Shown here in pieces: positions 1 through 5,899 of a stretch of DNA of 6,234 nt. This DNA comes from Shinella sp. (GTDB lineage: Bacteria > Pseudomonadota > Alphaproteobacteria > Rhizobiales > Rhizobiaceae). The position numbers were made by a program, and so were the translations under genes. The notes beneath the pieces are model-generated. The model did no database searches. It saw nothing but the letters and a program-made list of their open reading frames with translations, and was not told the origin of the DNA. The DNA is taken from the NCBI GenBank assembly GCA_003248775.1, contig QFQX01000091.1:1-6234 (forward strand), written 5' to 3'. Numbering within the stretch: position 1 is the stretch's first letter; every line of letters begins with the position of its first letter.

Positions 1-87
1 TTTCAGATTCGCTCTCTACGCTTTAAGTCGTTGTTTCATCGCATGTCGTTGCCGCAAAACCGCTGCACACTTTTGCGCGGCATGCTG
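1..87. repeat. Rhizobiales-type palindromic intergenic repeat
   Basis: Bases 41-85 form an imperfect inverted repeat. GCATGTCG (41-48) faces CGGCATGC (78-85), and CGCAAAA (53-59) faces TTTTGCG (71-77) around a short GC-rich loop. The left flank, with CTTTAAGTCGTTGTTTC (22-38), also resembles the tail that I recall accompanying this kind of repeat in rhizobial genomes. That family assignment is from memory; the dyad is directly visible. The element ends where transposase homology begins (about 89), so it abuts or interrupts the insertion-sequence remnant. It may continue left of the window. No gene is visible in this stretch. Confidence 0.6.
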
Positions 88-88
88 T

Positions 89-686
89 AGCAACCACGGT
101 TCGCCGATCTACCCACACCTCTATCGCAATGTGATCCCTACGCGGCCTGACATGGTCCGGGTTGGCCGACTTCACGTACATCCGCATTGTCGCTGGCTTC
201 TGCTATCTCGCTGTCATTCTCGACGCTTGCAGCCGGAAAGTCGTCGGCTATGGCCTGTCAAAACGCCTGGATATGCCGCTGGCATTGGCAGTGTTGCGTT
301 CGGCGCTCAAGAACAGAAAGCCTCCACCGGGCTGCATTCACCACACGGACTGCGGATGCCAATACGCACGTGAGACCTATCGACGGGCGTTCGATGCCGC
401 CGGTCTGCAGGGTTCCATGAGCGCTGTCGGCAATCCCTATCACAATGCGCAGGCAGAAAGCTTCATCAAGACCCCTGAAAGTGGAGATATCTACCCCGCA
501 GGTTAAGAGACATTCGTTGACGTGGCCGAACACTTGCCCAGGTTCATCGAGCAGATTTACAATACCAAATAGCTGCATTCGGCCCTTGGGTACTTGTCGC
601 CAACAGAATTCGAAACTCAACTCGCCCAGCAGGTGGCTTGGTTCGAAGCGTTTCGATGCTCGAGCCCGAGGGGTTCACTCCAGTGA
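89..686 (+). mobile_element. IS3-family insertion sequence remnant, 3' part
   Basis: This is the recognisable part of a degenerate IS3-family element, defined by the decayed OrfB described separately. Neither OrfA nor the 5' part of OrfB is visible to its left, where the palindromic repeat takes over. No terminal inverted repeat or target duplication could be identified, so the right limit is set at the first stop (684-686) after the homologous reading frame and the true IS end may lie slightly beyond it. Confidence 0.75.
89..686 (+). pseudogene. IS3-family transposase OrfB (rve integrase core), broken
   Basis: The reading frame starts in the frame of base 131 (SNHGSPIYPHLYRNVIPTRP, from about 89) and moves to the frame of base 162 through an apparent extra G near 164. 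It then gives an integrase core with all three catalytic acidic residues of the DDE triad, numbered from 162: D3 in ADFTYI, D63 in HHTDCG and E99 in NAQAES. The D63-E99 spacing of 35 residues is canonical for IS3. Near 474-487 an extra C and a missing G compensate, turning an expected KTLKVEDIY-like segment into KTPESGDIY. A TAA at 504-506 and a TAG at 570-572 interrupt the frame, yet IS3 C-terminal sequence (ETFVDVAEHLPRF, LHSALGYLSPTEFETQLAQQ) continues in frame to TGA 684-686. The N-terminal part of OrfB is absent. The product would not be functional. Confidence 0.85.
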
Positions 687-707
687 TGCTGTGGCGATCT
701 TCAAAAT

Positions 708-723
708 CAGATCGGCCGATCTG
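708..723. promoter_or_regulatory. 16-bp perfect palindrome (possible operator)
   Basis: CAGATCGGCCGATCTG is a perfect even-length palindrome located just after the transposase remnant and 135 bases before the GMC start codon. It is not followed by a T-tract, so a terminator role is unlikely. Its symmetry would suit a dimeric regulator, but it could also be part of the IS end or chance. No matching copy was seen upstream of the transporter operon. Confidence 0.3.
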
Positions 724-760
724 CTTTCGTCTTCGAGCCGATGAACCCTGCCGTGCGATC

Positions 761-775
761 ATGATTTTGACTCAT
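761..775. promoter_or_regulatory. Candidate LysR-type site, copy 1 (ATGA-N7-TCAT)
   Basis: ATGATTTTGACTCAT has 4-base inverted arms (ATGA/TCAT) around 7 bases, which gives the T-N11-A layout typical of LysR-family binding sites. Its centre is 90 bases before the GMC start codon. It matches the dyad upstream of the ABC operon (2558-2572) at 10 of 15 positions, including both arms. It overlaps a TTGACT that could act as a -35 element. That it is an operator is inferred from symmetry, recurrence and position. Confidence 0.4.
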
Positions 776-857
776 AGGCTTCGCACGTCCGTTCAGTTGC
801 GCGACGATCTTTTTTGAGTGAGTTTGCTGGCGATGAATATGGAGACATGAAACTACA

Positions 858-2471
858 ATGGCCGATGCGGACCTGATTTTTGATTTTATTGTTGTAGGCG
901 GCGGGTCGGCGGGCAGCCTGCTGGCAAATCGCCTGAGCGCCGACCCGAGGAACAAAGTTCTTCTCCTCGAAGCAGGTGGCAGCGGTAAGGATTTCTCTTA
1001 TGATATTCCCTTTATCGCGGGAAAGCTTTTCGAATTCGAGCGAAACAACTGGGCGTTTCGAAGTCAGCCGCAGAAGGGTCTAAATAATCGGAGCATGTAT
1101 TTTCCGCGGGGCAAGATGCTTGGCGGATCTTTCATTTTTAACGGCGCTCAGTACATCCGAGGCAATCCGACAGACTTTGATCACTGGCGACAGCTTGGGA
1201 ATGCCGGGTGGTCTTACGACGACGTCCTGCCTTACTTTAAAAGGTTCGAGAGCTACGAAGGCGGCGACGGACCGTTCCACAGGGAGGACGGCGGTCTTCC
1301 TGCCGGAAAGCCGCTCTCCGTTTCTCCGCTGACGCGGGCATACCTCCACGCCTGCTCGCAAGCCGGTTACCCTATGAACGACGACTTCAACGGTGCCGAA
1401 CAGGAGGGGTTTGGAATTTATGATTTCAACATCAGGGACGGACGGCGTGTCACCACGGCCAAGGCGTTCCTCCGGCCGGCGATGAGCCGGCCCAATCTCC
1501 GTGTGATCGTAAACGCTCTCGTATGTCGCGTCACGTTTGAAGGTCGACGCGCCACAGGCGTCGAGTTCGAGGTGGGCGGCGAGCGTAAGTTCGCCGTGGC
1601 AAAACGCGAGACGGTGCTCTCGGCCGGTTCGTTCAACTCGCCTAAACTCCTGATGCTATCGGGCATCGGTGCCGCGGAAGATCTCAAGCCTCACGGCATC
1701 CCGGTCCTGCATGAGTTGAAGGGCGTCGGCCAAAATTTGCAGGACCACGTCAACGCTTCCGTCGCGTATGAGGCGACGCAGCCGGTTTCGTTCGCCAAGA
1801 CGCTCAGATGGCATACACTCACCCTGGAGATGATGAACGCGCTGATCCGCAAGAAGGGTCAGCTAACACAGAGCCCCCTCGAAGCGGGTGGATTCTTCAG
1901 CACAAAGCCCGGAGCCGTCGCACCCGAGTGCCAAGCAGTTTTCATCCCATACTATCCTGGCAAGGGATTGAAGGTCTGGATGCCTTGGGCCGATCGGCTG
2001 GAGGGACACTCGTTCGTTGTTCACGTCTGGCCCAACCGGCCGGAAAGTCGCGGTAGCATGACGCTGCAGTCTGCCGATCCCAAGGTACCGCCGCTATTCG
2101 ATCCGAACTTCCTCAGCGAGGAATCCGACCTTGCCCTGACGAGGGAGGCCATACGCGCGACAAGAGCGATCTTGGAACAGGATGCCTTGGCTCCCTTCCG
2201 GGGAACGGAACTGGCTCCCGGAGCGGACGTTCGATCCGACGAGGAGATCGATCACTATATTCGGACGACGGCGGGGATCGGGCACCATACCTGCGGGACC
2301 GCAAAGATGGGGCCTGATAGAATGGCCGTCGTCGATGAAACGCTCAAGGTGCACGGTATCGAAGGTCTTCGAGTGGCCGATGCGTCGATCATGCCGACAA
2401 TGGTCAGCGGGAACACGAACGCGACGACCATCATGATCGCCGAGAAGGCGTCTGCCATGCTTCTGAGTTAG
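858..2471 (+). CDS. GMC-family FAD-dependent oxidoreductase
   Basis: This complete 537-residue flavoenzyme belongs to the glucose-methanol-choline family, whose usual length is about 530-560. The N-terminus carries the dinucleotide-binding motif GGGSAG (14-19) and the adenosine-contacting segment LLLEAG (35-40). The first GMC signature spans about 84-102 (RGKMLGGSFIFNG), with Phe where a second Ser is common. The second is GSFNSPKLLMLSGIG (257-271). The C-terminal substrate domain ends in GIGHHTCGTAKMG, where H477 aligns with the catalytic His, and SGNTNA, where N521 probably is the second catalytic residue. There is no signal peptide or membrane segment, so it should be cytoplasmic. Family members oxidise alcohols, polyols, choline or sugars, passing electrons to oxygen or a quinone; the substrate here is unknown. 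ATG 858 is the only reasonable start because a TGA lies in frame at 834. It is monocistronic, with a terminator just downstream. Confidence 0.93.
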   Translation: MADADLIFDFIVVGGGSAGSLLANRLSADPRNKVLLLEAGGSGKDFSYDIPFIAGKLFEFERNNWAFRSQPQKGLNNRSMYFPRGKMLGGSFIFNGAQYIRGNPTDFDHWRQLGNAGWSYDDVLPYFKRFESYEGGDGPFHREDGGLPAGKPLSVSPLTRAYLHACSQAGYPMNDDFNGAEQEGFGIYDFNIRDGRRVTTAKAFLRPAMSRPNLRVIVNALVCRVTFEGRRATGVEFEVGGERKFAVAKRETVLSAGSFNSPKLLMLSGIGAAEDLKPHGIPVLHELKGVGQNLQDHVNASVAYEATQPVSFAKTLRWHTLTLEMMNALIRKKGQLTQSPLEAGGFFSTKPGAVAPECQAVFIPYYPGKGLKVWMPWADRLEGHSFVVHVWPNRPESRGSMTLQSADPKVPPLFDPNFLSEESDLALTREAIRATRAILEQDALAPFRGTELAPGADVRSDEEIDHYIRTTAGIGHHTCGTAKMGPDRMAVVDETLKVHGIEGLRVADASIMPTMVSGNTNATTIMIAEKASAMLLS

Positions 2472-2494
2472 GCAGCCACAGACCAAATCCTGCT

Positions 2495-2535
2495 GGCCTC
2501 CCGTATCTTTCGACACGGGAGGCCTTTTGCTTTTT
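2495..2535 (+). terminator. Rho-independent terminator of the GMC gene
   Basis: A perfect 10-bp stem, GGCCTCCCGT (2495-2504) against ACGGGAGGCC (2515-2524), encloses a 10-base loop and is followed directly by TTTTGCTTTTT (2525-2535). It starts 23 bases after the GMC stop codon. It should end the GMC transcript and separate it from the ABC operon, which therefore needs its own promoter. Confidence 0.92.
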
Positions 2536-2557
2536 ATCCTATCTTGCCAAGGTTCCT

Positions 2558-2572
2558 ATGACTGGCAGTCAT
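2558..2572. promoter_or_regulatory. Candidate LysR-type site, copy 2
   Basis: ATGACTGGCAGTCAT is a perfect 15-base dyad: 7-base arms, ATGACTG and CAGTCAT, around a central G. It also has the T-N11-A form (T2559, A2571). It shares ATGA-N7-TCAT and 10 of 15 positions with the site upstream of the GMC gene (761-775). Its centre is about 59 bases before a transcription start expected just downstream of the TACAAT box at 2612-2617, a distance usual for LysR-type activator sites. The identity of the binding protein is inferred. Confidence 0.5.
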
Positions 2573-2584
2573 GGAGAAATGCGA

Positions 2585-2617
2585 TTGAAAGACTAGGCGC
2601 AGCAAGGTGCCTACAAT
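2585..2617 (+). promoter_or_regulatory. Candidate promoter of the ABC operon
   Basis: TACAAT (2612-2617) is a good -10 hexamer. The best upstream match to a -35 is TTGAAA (2585-2590), but the spacer of 21 bases is longer than optimal. A poor -35 region fits a promoter that depends on an activator bound at the dyad 2558-2572. It would give an untranslated leader of roughly 105 bases before the binding-protein gene. Confidence 0.35.
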
Positions 2618-2729
2618 AGCGTCAGTACAGCCACTGGTCTAAATAGTGAGCAAGTGCAAAAAAGACACCATGATAAAGGTGCAGCGCACAAGGCCCAGTG
2701 CACACAAGGCACCGACAAAGGGAACAGCA

Positions 2730-3803
2730 ATGAACAGTAAGCTCAAGGGGATCTTCCTCACCAGCATAATGATGCTCAGCGGAAACGCTCTCTACGCTCG
2801 GGAACTCAAGGGGCCGATTTATCTCTTGGTTCCAAACGTCACGACGTCGCGTATCGCGCAGTTCGACATTCCGAATATGACGAAGGCACTTGAAGCCCAG
2901 GTGCCGGGTACCAAACTCGTGGTCCTGAACGCAAACGACGACATGCAGCAGCAGGTATCCCAGGCCGAATCGGCGCTCGCCAGCGGCGCTGCTGGTATCA
3001 TTCTGTTCTCGGTCGATCCTCCGCGGTCGGCGAGCATCCTTGCGAAGGCCGAAGCCGATGGGGTTCCGGTCGTCACGTACGCTCATGATCCGGGACCGGG
3101 GCCGGTTGCCTATCACGTATCAGTGCCTTTCGCAGATATCGGCGAAGCGCAGGCGAAGTACATGGCCGAACACCTGCCGGAGCATCGTCCAGCCCGCATC
3201 GCCTACATGCTCGGCGACCCCAAGTTCGCATTCTATACGGAGCAGATGAAGGGTTTCGACAAGTACATGAAGCCTTTGATCGACAATGGAACCGTCGAGA
3301 TCGTGTGCAGGGCGGATGCGCTGCTTTATCTGGCGGCGAACGCCCAGAAGAATATGGAGCAGTGCCTCACCCAGACCGATAACGCTGTCGACGGCGTCGT
3401 AGTCATGAACGACGACACCGGGGGCGGAGTGATCGCTGCCCTGTCCGGCCAGAATCTCGTTGGCAAGGTGGAGCTGTACGGCGGTTACGACGCCACCCTC
3501 GAGGGGGTTCAGCGAGTGCTGGCAGGATGGCAGGCGGCCGACATGTCTCCGCCGTATCGCGAGATGGCGGAGACGGCGATCAAGCTCATCGTGTCCGCCG
3601 CGCAGGGCGAAAAGGCTCCTGAAGGATTGATTAACGGGACTTGGGAAAACAACTATACCGAAGGCGGCGTTCCCACGCGCCGGGTGCCCAACGTTTTCAT
3701 CACGGCGGACAATGTCCAGAAGACCGTCGTGGACGAGGGATTGTACACCAAGGAACAGCTCTGCAAGGGCATCGCCGAAAAATCCGACTTCTGCACCAAG
3801 TAA
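2730..3803 (+). CDS. Sugar ABC transporter periplasmic binding protein (XylF-like)
   Basis: The 357-residue protein has a signal peptide: Lys-rich N-terminus (K4, K6), hydrophobic core (8-18) and a likely cleavage after A23 (ALYA, then RELKG). The mature part is a type-1 periplasmic binding fold of the sugar family (Peripla_BP_4/XylF-like), with alternating strands such as IYLLVPN (30-36), KLVVLNAND (62-70), AAGIILFSVDP (87-97) and DGVVVMNDD (221-229), then GYDATLEGVQRVLAGWQ (252-268) near the sugar-contacting region. Cysteines at 193, 212, 345 and 355 could form periplasmic disulfides. Classical XylF-type proteins often have YDRL where this one has YAHDPG (117-122), so the ligand may not be xylose. 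ATG 2730 is chosen over an in-frame GTG at 2646 because it sits directly before the signal peptide and has GGGA at 2720-2723. It is the first gene of the operon and delivers ligand to the downstream permease/ATPase. Confidence 0.9.
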   Translation: MNSKLKGIFLTSIMMLSGNALYARELKGPIYLLVPNVTTSRIAQFDIPNMTKALEAQVPGTKLVVLNANDDMQQQVSQAESALASGAAGIILFSVDPPRSASILAKAEADGVPVVTYAHDPGPGPVAYHVSVPFADIGEAQAKYMAEHLPEHRPARIAYMLGDPKFAFYTEQMKGFDKYMKPLIDNGTVEIVCRADALLYLAANAQKNMEQCLTQTDNAVDGVVVMNDDTGGGVIAALSGQNLVGKVELYGGYDATLEGVQRVLAGWQAADMSPPYREMAETAIKLIVSAAQGEKAPEGLINGTWENNYTEGGVPTRRVPNVFITADNVQKTVVDEGLYTKEQLCKGIAEKSDFCTK

Positions 3804-3810
3804 ACGTTAA

Positions 3811-3835
3811 GGGCCGGTGATGCTCACGCCGGCCC
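3811..3835 (+). other. Intercistronic hairpin between binding-protein and ATPase genes
   Basis: GGGCCGG (3811-3817) and CCGGCCC (3829-3835) form a perfect 7-bp G+C-only stem around an 11-base loop, starting 8 bases after the binding-protein stop. No T-tract follows, so it is not a standard terminator. Hairpins here in importer operons typically stabilise the upstream message or reduce downstream expression, giving excess binding protein over membrane components. That role is inferred. It covers the earliest possible ATPase start codons (GTG 3817, ATG 3820), which argues against their use. Confidence 0.6.
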
Positions 3836-3855
3836 AACCTTCAATGGACGAAGAT

Positions 3856-4653
3856 ATGAACCATTCAGATTCTCCTTTTCTTGAGATCAAGAACGTCTCG
3901 AAGCACTTCGGTGCAATCTCCGCTTTAACGGACGTATCGTTCAGCGTCTGGCCCGGTGAAGTCGTCGCTCTCGTCGGCGACAACGGCGCAGGAAAGTCGA
4001 CGCTGGTCAAGATTATCTCGGGGATCGTGACGCCCAGCGCGGGGGAGATCTTCTGCGCCGGACTGGGTGTTAAACTCAGGACCCCCAATGATGCCGCGTC
4101 GGCTGGAATTCAGACTGTCTATCAGGACCTCGCGTTGTGCGACAACCTCGACACGGTTCAGAACCTCTTTCTCGGACGAGAGGTCTTCCAACCTTGGTAT
4201 CGAGGCAGACGTCTTCACCGCAGTGCGATGGAGGCCAGAGCGAACGATGTTTTGAAAAGTCTCGACGTCAAGATCAGAGACATCAGCAATCCTATCAGCT
4301 CTCTGTCCGGCGGCCAGCGTCAGTCTGTAGCAATCTGCCGTTCCATTCTCAGTGACCCAAAGGTCGTCCTCCTTGACGAGCCGACGGCAGCATTGGGGGT
4401 GGCGCAGCGCAAGCAGGTACTCGCTCTTATCGAACGCCTAAGAGACCAAGGTCGCGCGGTCGTCGTGATTTCGCACGATCTAGGCGACGTACAGCACGTG
4501 GCGGATCGCGTCGTCGTGATGCGGCTCGGAAGAAAGGTTTCCGAAATGACCCGAGGCAACTACACGCGCGAGGAACTAATCGCGGCAATGACCGGAGCGA
4601 CGAGCGCTCCGCTGGCTGACCAGAAGGGGGCAAATAATGTCCACCACCACTGA
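3856..4653 (+). CDS. Sugar ABC transporter ATP-binding protein, single-domain
   Basis: The 265-residue nucleotide-binding subunit powers import by hydrolysing ATP on the cytoplasmic face. Numbered from ATG 3856, it has Walker A GDNGAGKST (41-49), Q-loop Q90, signature LSGGQ (150-154), Walker B VVLLDE (170-175) with catalytic E175, D-loop near 178-181 and switch H207 in ISHDLGDV. All catalytic elements are intact. CUT2 sugar transporters such as RbsA, XylG and AraG usually carry two fused ATPase domains of about 500 residues. This one has a single domain, as in S. meliloti FrcA, and presumably works as a homodimer. Alternative in-frame starts are ATG 3844, ATG 3820 and GTG 3817. The last two lie within the intercistronic hairpin; 3856 has a weak GGA/GAAG stretch ahead and begins the conserved region closely. 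The 3' end overlaps the permease gene by 17 bases, suggesting translational coupling. Confidence 0.9.
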   Translation: MNHSDSPFLEIKNVSKHFGAISALTDVSFSVWPGEVVALVGDNGAGKSTLVKIISGIVTPSAGEIFCAGLGVKLRTPNDAASAGIQTVYQDLALCDNLDTVQNLFLGREVFQPWYRGRRLHRSAMEARANDVLKSLDVKIRDISNPISSLSGGQRQSVAICRSILSDPKVVLLDEPTAALGVAQRKQVLALIERLRDQGRAVVVISHDLGDVQHVADRVVVMRLGRKVSEMTRGNYTREELIAAMTGATSAPLADQKGANNVHHH

Positions 4654-5857
4654 AACATTGCTCAATTCTTCAGCATCTGGTTCGAAACACGGATATGTCA
4701 TGAACACGCAGATTATCCTGGACGCCTTGGCTGGAAAATGGCGGATGGTGCCGGTGCTCATCGTCCTTGCCGTGATCTGGATCTACTTCTATTCGGCAAA
4801 TCCGCTGTTCCTCAGCCCCCGCAATTTGACGAACCTCTCCTTGCAGATCGTCGTGACAGGGACTCTAGCCCTTGGCCTCATGTTTGTACTCGTGATAGGG
4901 GAGATCGATCTATCGGTTGCGGCCGTAGGCGCCGTTTCTGCCGCGATCGCCGCGGGGCTCGCCGTGAACCAGGGCTTGGATTCGACCCTGTCTATCTTCA
5001 TCGGTCTCCTCATCGGGGCTGCGCTCGGCGGGTTTCAGGGTGCTATCGTCACTTTCCTGCGAGCGCCGGCGTTCATCGTGACACTGGGAATGTCGATGGC
5101 CTTGCAGGGTGTCTTGCTCGATCTGCTTCCACCGGGATCGAACTTGATCTCTCTGGTCGGCCAGCCGATGGGGAAGGTCTTTAACGTTTACCTCCCGTCG
5201 TGGACCAGCTTCCTGATCCTTGGCGTCGTGCTCGCCATTCTTGCGGCGCTTTGCCTCCAGACCCATTTCGGGCGGGTATCGCGGTCGATCCCCTCCAGTT
5301 TGAGCAAGAACGTGCTTGCGCCCGTCGGCCTTTCAGCTCTTGTTGGAGTGGCGACGGTACTCGTGTTCGACAGCTATCGCGGCGTACCGCTGATGGTCGC
5401 CTTCCTACTCTGCCTGCTGGCAACCTTCTCGTACGTGACGACGCAGACTCGCTTCGGCCTTCACATGTTCGCTACGGGCGCTAATGCGGAAGCGGTGCGC
5501 CGGTCCGGCGTGTCGGTCAATACAATGAAGATCGCTGCTTTTGTGCTGACCGGGGTCTTCGCTGCGCTCGCCGGGATGATGGCTGCCGGACGTGTCCTCG
5601 GCGTTTCACCCGACTCCGCGAATACGGGCGTCCTTTTGGAGGCGATAGCCGCGGCGGTCATTGGCGGCGTCAGCCTCTTCGGCGGACGGGGATCCGTCTG
5701 GGCGGCTCTGACGGGCGCGCTGGTGATGGGCAGTGTTTCGAACGGAATGCTTTTGGTAAACGCGTCTACGCAGACCCGATTAGAGGTGCAAGGTGCGATC
5801 CTCGTGCTTGCCGTGGTCCTTGATGCGGCTTTGACCCGAAGAGCAGCGCGCCGATAA
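4637..5857 (+). CDS. Sugar ABC transporter permease (XylH/RbsC-like)
   Basis: The 406-residue integral membrane subunit is of the BPD_transp_2 (CUT2) type and forms the translocation pore with the ATPase dimer. Hydrophobic segments lie at about 36-54, 68-88, 93-111, 118-136, 143-163, 188-207, 225-243, 248-266, 296-316, 333-350, 352-375 and 384-399. The family-conserved GEIDLSVAAVGAVSA is at 88-102, and the cytoplasmic loop contacting the ATPase is FATGANAEAVRRSG (278-291). RbsC-type permeases are nearer 320 residues; the greater length, with an added loop and helices around 205-266, is more like XylH. ATG 4637 has a strong AAGGGGG (4624-4630) at a 6-base spacing and overlaps the ATPase end. 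A later ATG at 4700 would remove a hydrophilic, poorly conserved 21-residue N-terminus but has a weaker ribosome site. It is the last gene of the operon, ending 11 bases before a terminator-like hairpin. Confidence 0.92.
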   Translation: MSTTTETLLNSSASGSKHGYVMNTQIILDALAGKWRMVPVLIVLAVIWIYFYSANPLFLSPRNLTNLSLQIVVTGTLALGLMFVLVIGEIDLSVAAVGAVSAAIAAGLAVNQGLDSTLSIFIGLLIGAALGGFQGAIVTFLRAPAFIVTLGMSMALQGVLLDLLPPGSNLISLVGQPMGKVFNVYLPSWTSFLILGVVLAILAALCLQTHFGRVSRSIPSSLSKNVLAPVGLSALVGVATVLVFDSYRGVPLMVAFLLCLLATFSYVTTQTRFGLHMFATGANAEAVRRSGVSVNTMKIAAFVLTGVFAALAGMMAAGRVLGVSPDSANTGVLLEAIAAAVIGGVSLFGGRGSVWAALTGALVMGSVSNGMLLVNASTQTRLEVQGAILVLAVVLDAALTRRAARR

Positions 5858-5899
5858 GAAACGGCATTCGGGCCGGCTTCGACCGGCCCGTTTCTATTT
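5857..5899. terminator. Probable bidirectional terminator between convergent genes
   Basis: CGGGCCGG (5869-5876) pairs perfectly with CCGGCCCG (5883-5890) over a 6-base loop, followed by TTTCTATTT on the plus strand (5891-5899). An outer inverted repeat, AGAAACGG (5857-5864) with CCGTTTCT (5888-5895), offers an alternative longer fold and gives the minus strand a T-containing end too. It lies between the permease stop and the stop codon of the convergent LysR-type gene, overlapping the latter, so it could serve both. Confidence 0.75.

Larger units (their letters stand above)
687..857. other. Intergenic region upstream of the GMC gene
   Basis: This 171-bp gap between the transposase remnant and the GMC gene holds a 16-bp perfect palindrome (708-723) and an ATGA-N7-TCAT dyad (761-775), each listed separately. 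A T-run lies at 810-815 without a stable stem before it. TTGACT at 767-772 would be a fair -35 hexamer, but no convincing -10 is placed 16-18 bases downstream, so no promoter is called. GGAG at 841-844 is the likely ribosome binding site of the GMC gene, at a rather long 13-base spacing. Confidence 0.5.

Noticed and set aside
258..620. 120-codon minus-strand frame in the IS relic
   Set aside because: It is antisense to clear IS3 integrase homology.
767..796. Promoter for the GMC gene using TTGACT at 767-772
   Set aside because: The -35 is good, but sequences 16-18 bases downstream (around CGTTCA) are not acceptable -10 boxes.
847..876. Nine-codon leader-like reading frame overlapping the GMC start
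   Set aside because: GGAG is only 2 bases from its ATG, and the GMC ATG at 858 explains the region; no attenuator structure follows.
2094..2516. 140-codon minus-strand frame inside the GMC gene
   Set aside because: It lies antisense to conserved GMC C-terminal motifs and runs through the terminator; composition is that of a shadow frame.
2678..2713. Leader stem GGTGC/GCACC before the binding-protein gene, as a riboswitch
   Set aside because: Only 5 bp around a 26-base loop, with no resemblance to a known riboswitch class.
2646..2729. GTG start giving a 28-residue N-terminal extension of the binding protein
   Set aside because: The extension is basic and would precede the signal peptide; ATG 2730 has a better ribosome site and places the signal peptide at the N-terminus.
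2622..3116. 164-codon minus-strand frame opposite the binding-protein gene
   Set aside because: It overlaps the signal peptide and conserved fold on the other strand and shows no recognisable domain.
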